From Acidobacteriota bacterium (GTDB taxonomy: Bacteria; Acidobacteriota; CAIWXX01): a DNA stretch of 38,332 bases. The DNA is taken from NCBI GenBank assembly GCA_016191015.1, contig JACPPM010000261.1:1-38332 (forward strand), read 5' to 3'. The stretch's first letter is position 1; each line of letters begins with the position of its first letter. Position numbers and translations under genes: made by a program. Below, one piece after another: positions 9,085 through 17,234 of the stretch. Below the pieces are notes generated by a model. It ran no database searches, had not been told where the DNA came from, and saw only the letters and a list, made by a program, of their open reading frames with translations.

Positions 9085-12000
9085 CGATCCGGATCGCCAG
9101 CGGGTTTTGGGGGAATCCGCTGCGACGCGCGCCTTCAAAGCCGGTGACGTCGTCAGCGACCGGTACCGCATCGTGCGGTTCGTGGCAGAAGGTGGCATGG
9201 GGGAGGTATACGAGGCAGACGACATGGTCCTCCGGGCGCGCGTCGCGCTGAAGACCCTCAGGCTATCGTCGGGTGCCACCTCCGCAAGCATTGAGAGACT
9301 CAGGCGGGAGATCAGCCTCGCCCGCAAGATCGCTCATCCCAATGTCTGTCGCGTTTTCGACATGGGCCGCCACTCGGGGGGGCTTCCCGGAAATGCGAGT
9401 ATCACATATCTGACTATGGAGCTGCTCGAGGGGGAGACCCTCGCCAATCGCATTTCCCGTCAGGGTAGGCTGAGCGCCTCCGACGCGACTCCATTGGTCG
9501 AGCAGATGGTCGAGGGGCTAGCTGCGGCCCATCGCGAAGGAGTCATCCACAGGGATTTCAAGAGCTCCAACGTCATGTTGGTACCGGACGAAAGCGATCC
9601 CGCCAATCCGCGTGCCGTCTTGACCGATTTCGGCTCGGCGCGCAGTGAGCTCCCGATCGAGGGTGTCGCCATGACCGTGACTCAGACGGGCGCATTCATC
9701 GGGACGCCGGCGTATATGGCGCCCGAACAGGTGGCGGGTGCGCCCGTCACCGCTGCGGCCGACCTGTACGCGCTCGGGGTGGTGTTGTACGAAATGATGA
9801 CGGGCCGACTCCCGTACCCCGGCGAGTCGGCGCTGTCGGTTGCGGCGAGGAGGATCTACGAGGCACCCGTGCCGCCCAGGGAGATCGTGCCCGAGATGGA
9901 CCGCGTATGGGAATCGGTCATCCTCAAGTGCCTCGAGAGAGACCCGCGCGATCGATTCCGTACTGCGGGCGAAATCGTCGAGGCACTGAAACGTCATCGA
10001 GTCGTCGGATTGCGGCGAACAAGGAATCGGCGGTGGCGTGTCGCGTCGATCGCGTGCATTGCCATGCTCGCTGTGATCGCAGTCATGCTCGTGATTCGAT
10101 TCCGCGGTTCGCGGCCGGGTTCTCCCAGGGGTGCACCAGCGACCTCTCCCCGCCGCTCGGTCGCGATCCTCCCTTTCAATAACGCTTCCGGCTCGACCGC
10201 CGACGCGTGGCTCTCGACCGCACTTTCCGAGATGTTGGCCACGGAGCTGGCGGCGGGTGGGGAGCTAAGGGTCGTGCCGGGGGACGTGGTGGCGCGGTTG
10301 ATCCCCGACCTTCCATCGAGCCACGAGCTTCTGGACGGGAAATCGTTGGCGCGCATCCGGTCGACGATGGGGGCCGATGTCATCGTGACCGGAACTTATG
10401 CCGTACGGGGTGACCGGATCAGGCTGGACATCCGGGCACAGGACGCCGCCAGCGGTCTTGCGATGGTGCCGCAATCTGGAAATGGGCTCATGAGCGGCGT
10501 GTTCTCCGTCGTCACATCCGCGGGACGGCGGCTCCGGGAAAGCCTCGGAGCTAGCGATGCGTCGAATGAGCGTTCGCATGATGTCGCGTTCGCGCTGCCG
10601 GCGGATCCCTCGGCCGCGAAGCTCTATTCGGAGGGGGTGTCCTTGCTCCGGACGTACGATGCGGTGTCGGCGCGTGACTGTCTGGTGAAGGCGGTGGAGC
10701 TGGAGCCGAGCTTCGCGATGGGCCACGATGCACTGTCCACAGCCTGGGCGGCACTGGGTTGGGATACCATGGCCAGAGATGAAGCTCGGCGGGCCTACGA
10801 TCTGTCGGCGAGCCTACCACGAGAGCTTCAACTCCGCGTCGAAGCGCGCTACCGGGAGTCCAACTACGAGTGGCGAAAGGCATGCGACATCTGGAGAGGA
10901 TTGGCGACGATGTTCCCCGACACACCGGAGTACCAGCTGAGTCTCTCGGCAGATCTGACCAAGGCGGGAAGCGGGAGAGAGGCCCTGGCCGTGATCGAGT
11001 CGCTGAGGCGACTGCCGGCTCCGGGACGCGACGACCCGAGGATCGACCTGGCTGAGGCCCAAGCAGCCGCGAATGTTTCGGACAACAGACGCGCGCTCTC
11101 GGGAGCGCAGGCCGCACTTCGGAAAGCCACCGGCACTGGAGCTCGCATGATCCAGGCCGAAGCTCTCCTTTCAGAAGGATGGGCTCATGTCCTACTGGGA
11201 TCCCCCAGCGATGCAATCGCAGCCTACGAAAGGGCGAAGCAGATAGCGGTTGAGCTCAGAGACCGTGATCGAGTGGGAGTGGCCCTGGTGAATATCGGAA
11301 TGGCCTACGCTCGAACCGGCGATCTCACCAAGGCGAGGCGGGCGGAGGAAGAGGCGATCGAGATTTTTCGAGAGGTCGGGGACAAGAAGGGCCTTGGGAG
11401 GGCCCTGTACTACCTTGGACATGCGCTCTATCTCGGTGACGATCTCCTCGGCGCGAAGCGCGCCTACGAGGAGGAGATAGCCATTTGCACGGAAGCGGGC
11501 CTCCAGGCCCAGCTCCAGACAACCCAGATCGCCCTGGCGACCGTCCTCGACCAACTGGGCGATCTGAGCGAGGCGATGCGAATGTACGCGGAGGGCGCCA
11601 AGGCCGGGCGAAGCATGGGAAACAAGAACCTGCTCGCCTCGTGCCTCATGAACATGGTGATAGTGTCTCTCGACATGGGCGATGTCGCGGCGGCGGAACG
11701 CATCATGCCTGAGGCTCTGCAGGTCAGCCGGGAATCGCAAGACAAGAGCCAATTGGCATCAGCCATCTACGACGCCGCGGAGCTTCTGTTTGCAAAGGGA
11801 CGAACGGCCGAGGCGCGTTCACGCTACGAGGAGTGCTTGTCGATGTGGCACGCCTTGGGCCAGAAGGAGGCGATTGCCGAGACACGCGTGGCTCTCTCTG
11901 TCTTGATGATCGAAGATGGGGATCTCGGAGGCGCTGCTGCCCTCGCCGCCCAGGCCGCGGACGAAGCCCGGACGGCCGGGTTTCATTCCACTGGGTGCGC

Positions 12001-12406
12001 TGCCGAGTCCTGCCTCGCCCGAGCGCTGCTGGCGCAAGGAAATATCGGTGCCGCCAGGGAAGCACTCGATCGTGCTGCTCTCGCCGGTGCCCAGGTCACG
12101 AATCCGCGCTATCGAATCTCCGTAGCGATCACGGCTGCCAGAGCTCTCGCACAGTCACAACAGAAGGCGGAGGCGCTCGCAAGCCTTCAGGCCCTCCGAG
12201 ATGAAGCAACGGCGAAACACCTGATCAGACTCCAGTATGACGCCCGCCTGGCGATGGCGGAGGTACTCATGGAATCACAGGATCACGCTGCTGCCTTGCG
12301 CACCCTTCGGGATCTCGAGAGGGATGCAAGAGCCGGCGGCTTCATCCTCTACGTCAACCGTGTCGCACGCCTGATTCCGCCCGACACCTCGATCCCGAGA
12401 TCTTGA
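9050..12406 (+). CDS. Membrane Ser/Thr protein kinase with FlgO-like domain and TPR tail (kinase 2)
   Basis: Second Hanks-type kinase (1118 residues), a diverged tandem paralogue of kinase 1 but without its N-terminal helical segment. It has Lys68 in VALK, Glu87, HRD 167-169 within HRDFKSSN, DFG 193-195 and APE 224-226. The first glycine of the nucleotide loop is alanine (AEGGMG, 46-51). A transmembrane helix spans about 331-350. Next comes a clear FlgO-like domain (starting VAILPFNNASG, about 371-520), then TPR-like repeats to the end. TTG 9050 is the chosen start: AAAGGA lies 10 bases upstream and the coding region overlaps kinase 1. TTG 9107 is an alternative without a ribosome site. A strong hairpin follows the stop, closing the operon. 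Confidence 0.9.
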   Translation: MSKPLAGPSPTSDPDRQRVLGESAATRAFKAGDVVSDRYRIVRFVAEGGMGEVYEADDMVLRARVALKTLRLSSGATSASIERLRREISLARKIAHPNVCRVFDMGRHSGGLPGNASITYLTMELLEGETLANRISRQGRLSASDATPLVEQMVEGLAAAHREGVIHRDFKSSNVMLVPDESDPANPRAVLTDFGSARSELPIEGVAMTVTQTGAFIGTPAYMAPEQVAGAPVTAAADLYALGVVLYEMMTGRLPYPGESALSVAARRIYEAPVPPREIVPEMDRVWESVILKCLERDPRDRFRTAGEIVEALKRHRVVGLRRTRNRRWRVASIACIAMLAVIAVMLVIRFRGSRPGSPRGAPATSPRRSVAILPFNNASGSTADAWLSTALSEMLATELAAGGELRVVPGDVVARLIPDLPSSHELLDGKSLARIRSTMGADVIVTGTYAVRGDRIRLDIRAQDAASGLAMVPQSGNGLMSGVFSVVTSAGRRLRESLGASDASNERSHDVAFALPADPSAAKLYSEGVSLLRTYDAVSARDCLVKAVELEPSFAMGHDALSTAWAALGWDTMARDEARRAYDLSASLPRELQLRVEARYRESNYEWRKACDIWRGLATMFPDTPEYQLSLSADLTKAGSGREALAVIESLRRLPAPGRDDPRIDLAEAQAAANVSDNRRALSGAQAALRKATGTGARMIQAEALLSEGWAHVLLGSPSDAIAAYERAKQIAVELRDRDRVGVALVNIGMAYARTGDLTKARRAEEEAIEIFREVGDKKGLGRALYYLGHALYLGDDLLGAKRAYEEEIAICTEAGLQAQLQTTQIALATVLDQLGDLSEAMRMYAEGAKAGRSMGNKNLLASCLMNMVIVSLDMGDVAAAERIMPEALQVSRESQDKSQLASAIYDAAELLFAKGRTAEARSRYEECLSMWHALGQKEAIAETRVALSVLMIEDGDLGGAAALAAQAADEARTAGFHSTGCAAESCLARALLAQGNIGAAREALDRAALAGAQVTNPRYRISVAITAARALAQSQQKAEALASLQALRDEATAKHLIRLQYDARLAMAEVLMESQDHAAALRTLRDLERDARAGGFILYVNRVARLIPPDTSIPRS

Positions 12407-12419
12407 TGATCCGATAATC

Positions 12420-12453
12420 ATTCCCCGCACGCTTATATCAGCGTGAGGGGAAT
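12420..12453 (+). terminator. Hairpin terminator after the sigma/kinase operon
   Basis: Arms 12420-12433 and 12440-12453 are 14 bases with one mismatch (ATTCCCCGCACGCT pairs with AGCGTGAGGGGAAT) around a 6-base loop, followed by ATTTC. It lies 14 bases after the kinase 2 stop. The T-tract is short, so the intrinsic terminator call is good but not certain. Confidence 0.7.
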
Positions 12454-12508
12454 ATTTCGCATCTTCCTTCCGAACGGTCTGTCCCGCTGCCCTCACTCCG
12501 AGGAGCAG

Positions 12509-12865
12509 ATGTCGCGAGGCTGCCTCGGATGTGAGTCGAATGATGTGAGGACGTTTGCGCGGGGCGGCGAGTTTCGAGCAGCGCGGTCGGAACCGATGTT
12601 CCTCGCCACCAAGAACGCTGAGTACGTCGTTGTGGACGGAGTCTGCACGGCTGTGAACGAGACCGGGCTCTGTCCGCCGAGCCACAGGCAGCACGCCGTC
12701 GGGATGGCGCTCTACGGGAGTTGCCGTCCTGGCGTTCTTGGACTGACCAAGGACATCGTGCGAGTTGGGTGCTGCGTCGTGTTCACAGATAACTACCGGA
12801 TGGTTTGCACGAGTCCCTTGGTCGCGGTGAGGAGCGCCGATGGCCCCCCGAAGCGGGGTGGGTAG
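12509..12865 (+). CDS. Possible small cysteine-containing hypothetical protein
   Basis: Weakly supported ORF of 118 codons in an otherwise gene-free gap. ATG 12509 has AGGAG only 3 bases upstream; ATG 12596 is an alternative. The predicted protein opens with CLGC and contains a TKNAEYVVVDG stretch and a final TSPLVAV stretch. These resemble, without proof, the small single-domain proteins of some soil bacteria in which a T-R-N-S-x-Y motif is followed by a C-terminal TSPV. An antisense ORF of similar length overlaps its left part and is less protein-like. It could be non-coding. Confidence 0.28.
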   Translation: MSRGCLGCESNDVRTFARGGEFRAARSEPMFLATKNAEYVVVDGVCTAVNETGLCPPSHRQHAVGMALYGSCRPGVLGLTKDIVRVGCCVVFTDNYRMVCTSPLVAVRSADGPPKRGG

Positions 12866-12928
12866 ATAGAACGCAGATCAAGCCGCGCCACCGGTGTTCG
12901 GATGGCCGCCCGTGGATTCACCTACGTA

Positions 12929-13654
12929 TTACTTGACGTGGCACGTTCCGCAGAGCGAGGAATCGGCGTTGCTCTTGCGCAGGAACGGTTTGATCCCCGG
13001 GTCGTGCACGTTGTGACAGGTCGGGCATTCCACCTTCCCGTTGAACAGCGGCAGATCGGCGAATCCCTTTTGTGGGTCCGGAGGTGCGATGAAATCGGGA
13101 TCCTGTGCAGGCGTCGGGTACGTCATCGAGACTGGATGGTCGTTCCTCATGTCGGTTCCCATATATGACATGCGCGCATCGTGACCGTAGTCGAACCCCT
13201 CATGATGACACTCCCATCCGCATGTGCCCGGCCCGTCGGTTGACATCCGATAGTGCCGCCACCCTGGCGTCTTCCCATACCACGGGCCTCCCAGGTTTGG
13301 ACCGGGGCCCGGTGCGTTGATGATGGCGTCCACGGCGATCGTGCCGTCGTGACACGAAAGGCACGCGAGGGAATACCCGCTCAGCTGCCCCACGACAGTG
13401 TCCATCGTGGTGCTCGCATAGAGCTGGAATGGACCCGTCGGAAGCTGCCTGTTCCACAGTGGGGCATCGATGCCGGCTGAGTGAGGCGTGTGACAGTAGA
13501 CGCACACCTCACCGTAATTATTGATGTATCGTGGCATCTCCTCGTAGGCGCCCAGGTCGTGAGTTATGTCGTGGCGTGATCGGACGATCGATGCGGCGAA
13601 AGCACCGGTGGAAACCGCGATTGTCGCCGCGCATGCGATTCCAAGGGCTCTCAT
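12929..13654 (-). CDS. Periplasmic multihaem cytochrome c, five haem-binding motifs
   Basis: Secreted electron-transfer protein of 241 residues. A signal peptide covers about residues 1-20. Haem-attachment motifs are CVYCH (51-55), CLSCH (98-102), CGWECH (145-150, a CX3CH variant), CPTCH (210-214) and CGTCH (235-239), with many other histidines available as distal ligands. The last two motifs resemble the paired motifs of doubled-CXXCH cytochromes. ATG 13654 is preceded by GAGGA; the frame remains open upstream, but only this start gives a signal peptide at the N-terminus. It is divergent from the propeller gene at 13822. Redox partners cannot be deduced from the neighbours. The family (multihaem c) is clear; the exact subfamily is not. 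Confidence 0.9.
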   Translation of the reverse strand: MRALGIACAATIAVSTGAFAASIVRSRHDITHDLGAYEEMPRYINNYGEVCVYCHTPHSAGIDAPLWNRQLPTGPFQLYASTTMDTVVGQLSGYSLACLSCHDGTIAVDAIINAPGPGPNLGGPWYGKTPGWRHYRMSTDGPGTCGWECHHEGFDYGHDARMSYMGTDMRNDHPVSMTYPTPAQDPDFIAPPDPQKGFADLPLFNGKVECPTCHNVHDPGIKPFLRKSNADSSLCGTCHVK

Positions 13655-13821
13655 GCGTTCCTCTCTCTCTCCCATCTTGCAGGAAGCGCGAAAACCCGCT
13701 CGGACGGCCAGCCGTATGCGGCGCGCGGTCTCTGTCGGTTGTCCCGAGAATCCCGCGATCGCGCTTATTGACGAATGAAGATATCCACAGCACACAGATG
13801 CGGTGCTCTGAGGAGAACGGA

Positions 13822-15630
13822 ATGACAATTCGCAGAATGATCCATGAACGGTGCCCGTCCGCCACCCCATCCAAATTCACTGTCGAGGGAAAACACCGCT
13901 CGAGTCGGCGGGCGGTCGCTGAGTGCTGCCAAGTCCGCCTCTGGAGTCTGCTCGTATTCCTGGTGCCAGTTACGCTCTGCCATGCAGCCGATCTCGACTG
14001 GACCGAGTTCATCGTGCCGACTCCGAATTGCGGGGTTCATTCGATCACATTGGGGCCGGACGGCAACATGTGGTTCACTGAGATGTGGGCGGACAAGGTC
14101 GGGTACATAACGCAACAGGGAAAAGTCACCGAATTCCCGGTGACCCGAGATTCTCGACCGCAGGGCATCACCACCGGCCCCGACGGAAACCTGTGGTTCC
14201 ATGAGATCAACCGTGGAGCGATAGGGCGCATAACGCCCCAGGGCCAGGTGACCGAGTTCGTGCTCCCTGGTAATCCAACCCTCGGCGTTGTCCCGGCCTA
14301 TCCGCCGGGTATCTGCGCCGGTCCCGACGGCAATGTCTGGTTCGGAGTATACGGCCTGCGGCAGAAGATCGGACGGATCTCGCCAGGCGGCGCGATCCAG
14401 TATTTCGACCTGCCCGATAATCTCTATGACCCAACCGACCTGAAAGCCGGCCCCGACGGCAATGTCTGGTTTACGGCGGGCAGCGGTCTTCATAACATCA
14501 CCCCATCAGGGAAAGTGAGCTACTATTCCGCCATGGATCTCTTCCCAATGCATCTGACATGGGTGGCATCCGACCAAAGCCTTTGGTTCCTTACCAGCAC
14601 CGGGGAGCTCGGACGCATGATCCTGAACGGACAGACGGATCTCGTGGGAGTCGTCGGGAATGGCGCACGAAACACGTATATCGGCATGGTGGTCGGGCCG
14701 GACGGTGCATTCTGGATTCCTCATTGGGGCAGCACAGTCCCGGACGGGCCCCTCCTCTGGAGAGCGGGCATTGTGGGGGATACTACCAAGTACCCGCTTC
14801 GCGAGACATTTGGGATAGCTGCCGACAACTCCGGCCACCTCTGGTACACGAGCTACGTGGAGAGCACAATTGTCCGCATCACGATCCCGAAGCTGAGGAT
14901 CCCCCGAGATGTCCCGCGATTCTACAAGCTCCCGAAATGGCGCGTCCATCCCCTCTGGTCTGCCGCAGTGGAGTCGACCTTCGAGTTCGGCCCTGACGCG
15001 GGGGACGCTCTTCCCCTTTACGGAGACTGGAACGGCAACGGTGTCGACACTCCGGGCGTCTTTCAACCGGGTGTCGGCACCTTCTCACTTCGAAACAGCA
15101 ACTCCGGTGGAGATGCCGATGTCTCATTTGAATGCGCGGAAGGAGCGGCTGATGCGCTTCCGATCGCCGGGGATTGGAACGGGGACGGAATCGACACGGT
15201 TGGGTACTACGTGCCGGCGACCGGCACATTTGTTCTCAAGGCATACAACGGGAGCAGGACGCTTGGCGACGATCTGACGTTTCATCTTGGCCCGGCAGGG
15301 GGATCGCCCGGCTGGCGCCCCGTGGCAGGTGACTGGGATGGCGATGGAAAGACCACGGTGGGCCTTTGCAACACGTTCACCGGCGAAGTATTGTTGACCA
15401 ACGCGAATACAGAGAACTCCACAAGCGTGACGTTCGAGATGCCCGCAGTCACAGATGGCATCCCGGTGGCGGGCGACTGGGATGGTGACGGAATCGCCAC
15501 GTTGGGATACTACGAGCCGTCGAGCGGTACCTGGCTCTTGCGAGACGTGAACAGCTCGGACTCCAGCAAGGACCAGACCTACCAGCTCGAACCCGGAGGT
15601 CTGCCCAGCGTCGGTGGCTCGTTGGATTGA
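13822..15630 (+). CDS. Secreted streptogramin-lyase-like beta-propeller protein with C-terminal GDWNGDG repeats
   Basis: Secreted protein of 602 residues. A hydrophobic segment ending CHAAD (about 45-62) follows an unusually long basic N-terminus and probably acts as signal sequence. Residues of about 65-390 form a Vgb/NHL-like propeller, seen as recurring GPDGN-WF blocks spaced about 45 residues apart. The last 200 residues contain four repeats built on GDWNGDGxxTxG, each with an aspartate-rich loop suggestive of calcium binding. ATG 13822 has AGGAG six bases upstream. Antibiotic-cleaving lyase activity should not be assumed: this propeller type is widespread in extracellular proteins of unrelated or unknown function. 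It is divergent from the cytochrome c gene. Confidence 0.85.
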   Translation: MTIRRMIHERCPSATPSKFTVEGKHRSSRRAVAECCQVRLWSLLVFLVPVTLCHAADLDWTEFIVPTPNCGVHSITLGPDGNMWFTEMWADKVGYITQQGKVTEFPVTRDSRPQGITTGPDGNLWFHEINRGAIGRITPQGQVTEFVLPGNPTLGVVPAYPPGICAGPDGNVWFGVYGLRQKIGRISPGGAIQYFDLPDNLYDPTDLKAGPDGNVWFTAGSGLHNITPSGKVSYYSAMDLFPMHLTWVASDQSLWFLTSTGELGRMILNGQTDLVGVVGNGARNTYIGMVVGPDGAFWIPHWGSTVPDGPLLWRAGIVGDTTKYPLRETFGIAADNSGHLWYTSYVESTIVRITIPKLRIPRDVPRFYKLPKWRVHPLWSAAVESTFEFGPDAGDALPLYGDWNGNGVDTPGVFQPGVGTFSLRNSNSGGDADVSFECAEGAADALPIAGDWNGDGIDTVGYYVPATGTFVLKAYNGSRTLGDDLTFHLGPAGGSPGWRPVAGDWDGDGKTTVGLCNTFTGEVLLTNANTENSTSVTFEMPAVTDGIPVAGDWDGDGIATLGYYEPSSGTWLLRDVNSSDSSKDQTYQLEPGGLPSVGGSLD

Positions 15631-15799
15631 ACGCTTCCGGCGGCGCCTCGAAGGAGCATGTGCGGTGCATGGACGCACTGACGCGGCGCAAATGCGGTCA
15701 GCGGCCGAGCGCCCGCAGTGTGGAAGCTCGATGAAAGCACGGATCGTGCGGAGTGCCGGCACGCGTCGGCCATACTATCGAAAACGACGGAGGTAATGG

Positions 15800-16489
15800 T
15801 TGCCGCTCCGGAAGCACTTTCAAGATGCCATCGATCAGGGGGTCATCGAGATTGACTTCGGAGAATTCCCCCGGCCTGTGGACCGGGACGGCCTCATCGA
15901 ATGCCTTCTCTCAACACTGAGCAGGCAGTTCGGGGAAGCTCCCGAACAAATGGGAGTTTGGCTGGGGCACGGGTCGATAAGATTCCTCGAGCTCGACCCG
16001 AACCGGTTTGCCCGGGGTGACTCCTTCCCCCACTTCCGCGTTCTCTACCGCATCGATCGGGAGTTCTCGTGGTATGGCGCGCCGATCTGGATGGGTCTCC
16101 TATCGAGGTGCGGAGAGGATCGGTCCACATGGTCGGAAAAATGGGTGGGGTGGGCACGGGACGTGGACGCGCTTGTGAATGGGATCGATCTTCGCGTTTT
16201 CATCGAACGAGTCCATTCGATCGTCAAGTCGAACTATCCCACTCTTTTCGGTGCTGAACCCAGTCTGCTCTCCGACGAGAGGATCGCGATCATCGGGATG
16301 CAGCGTGTGGAAGGGACGAGCGAGTGGAGGCTGAATATCCGGCACGAGGCCGACGTCGAATTCTGGCCGTCAAACCCGCACACCCACGTGAATCGCATCG
16401 AGGCCCTGCTGTCAGCAGACTTGACGAATCACTCGATCCTTTTTGCCGGGCCAGCCGGAGACGATGGCAACTCTTCCGCACGGACCTGA
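15800..16489 (+). CDS. Unrecognised conserved protein, paralogue of 4264-4965
   Basis: About 229 residues, soluble, no recognised domain. It shares roughly half of its residues with the product of 4264-4965, including the IDFGE block near the N-terminus, the GAPIW and EKWVG blocks in the middle, and the HSIVKS-YPTLFGAEPS and RHEAD-EFWPSNPHTHV blocks near the end. The start must lie after the in-frame TAA at 15794. TTG 15800 is the first usable codon and is preceded by GGAGG at 15789-15793 with 6-base spacing. An ATG at 15796 is in another frame that soon stops. The two copies bracket the sigma/kinase, cytochrome and propeller genes. No neighbour suggests its job. Confidence 0.75.
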   Translation: MPLRKHFQDAIDQGVIEIDFGEFPRPVDRDGLIECLLSTLSRQFGEAPEQMGVWLGHGSIRFLELDPNRFARGDSFPHFRVLYRIDREFSWYGAPIWMGLLSRCGEDRSTWSEKWVGWARDVDALVNGIDLRVFIERVHSIVKSNYPTLFGAEPSLLSDERIAIIGMQRVEGTSEWRLNIRHEADVEFWPSNPHTHVNRIEALLSADLTNHSILFAGPAGDDGNSSART

Positions 16490-17234
16490 AGCGGAGAAAA
16501 TCCCGGGGTCCGAAGATCTTCCGGGTGTGCGACGAAAACGTGGGTAGAAGACTAGGAGCCCGTCCAGATACTAGGGAATTTGTCCGCATCGGATCGAGCA
16601 CGGACCCCTCCACAAACACAACGATAGCGTCCGGGCGAGTTGAATCGACGAGCGGCGCGGGTCAAGGTCCTGCTGGAGGACCCTTGAGCTATTCGTGCGG
16701 AATCGACAGGCTCCCATCATGGGTGCTATCCATATGAGAATTGGAATAGCTTCATCACATTGTGGACTAGGAGCCTGTCCAAGAATTCAAGATCTGGACG
16801 GGCTCCTGGCCTTTCGTTGCGTTGTCTGGGCTCGGGCGGACACCGGGAGGGCCACAGCGCCGAGAGAGCAGGATTCACATGAATGCAGCCTTCGGCGCTC
16901 GGCAGAAATGTACCATTATCTTGTGCACAACATAATGGCCCATGTTTCGAGAGCGGCGAAGGCCATACGTCATTTCAGGTCTTCAACTGCGCACGTCTTG
17001 CTCGGCGCGTCCGGGCCCTTCGCATTGGCGTCCCGGCCTAATCCGCCGACCGACAGATGCCTGAGCGCGGGCTGGCGGAGGAACGGACAAGATTTCATTT
17101 ACGCTCTTTCGGCAATCCGCAGGGGGCCAGCGGAAGCCTGGCTGGCTCCGGGGACCCCGACCGGATCTCGGGTCCCCGGACACGCCAAGGCGGTTCGGCT
17201 TCGAGCACCGACAGGCTAATGAGCCGTGCCCCAA
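16490..17234. other. Intergenic region with repeat remnants, no gene supported
   Basis: Holds a pair of inverted repeats (16554-16569 and 16792-16807) and a third related partial copy at about 16767-16781. A 174-codon ORF on plus (16695-17219) has no recognisable domain, signal or good ribosome site and is not called. The cysteine-rich protein gene ends at its right edge on the minus strand; no clear terminator was seen. Confidence 0.5.
16554..16807. repeat. Inverted-repeat-bounded segment, possible MITE or insertion remnant
   Basis: Perfect 16-base inverted repeats (AGGAGCCCGTCCAGAT at 16554-16569 and its reverse complement at 16792-16807) bound about 254 bases. A third imperfect copy (CTAGGAGCCTGTCC, near 16768-16781) pairs with the right arm to form a short hairpin. 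No transposase frame is visible inside. Target-site duplication could not be confirmed by eye. Confidence 0.55.

Noticed and set aside
13822-15630. Calling the propeller a streptogramin resistance lyase (vgb)
   Set aside because: Only the repeat pattern is shared; the protein is exported and carries an extra repeat domain, and catalytic residues could not be verified.
16695-17219. 174-codon ORF on plus
   Set aside because: Starts inside the inverted-repeat segment, no domain, no signal peptide, no ribosome site.
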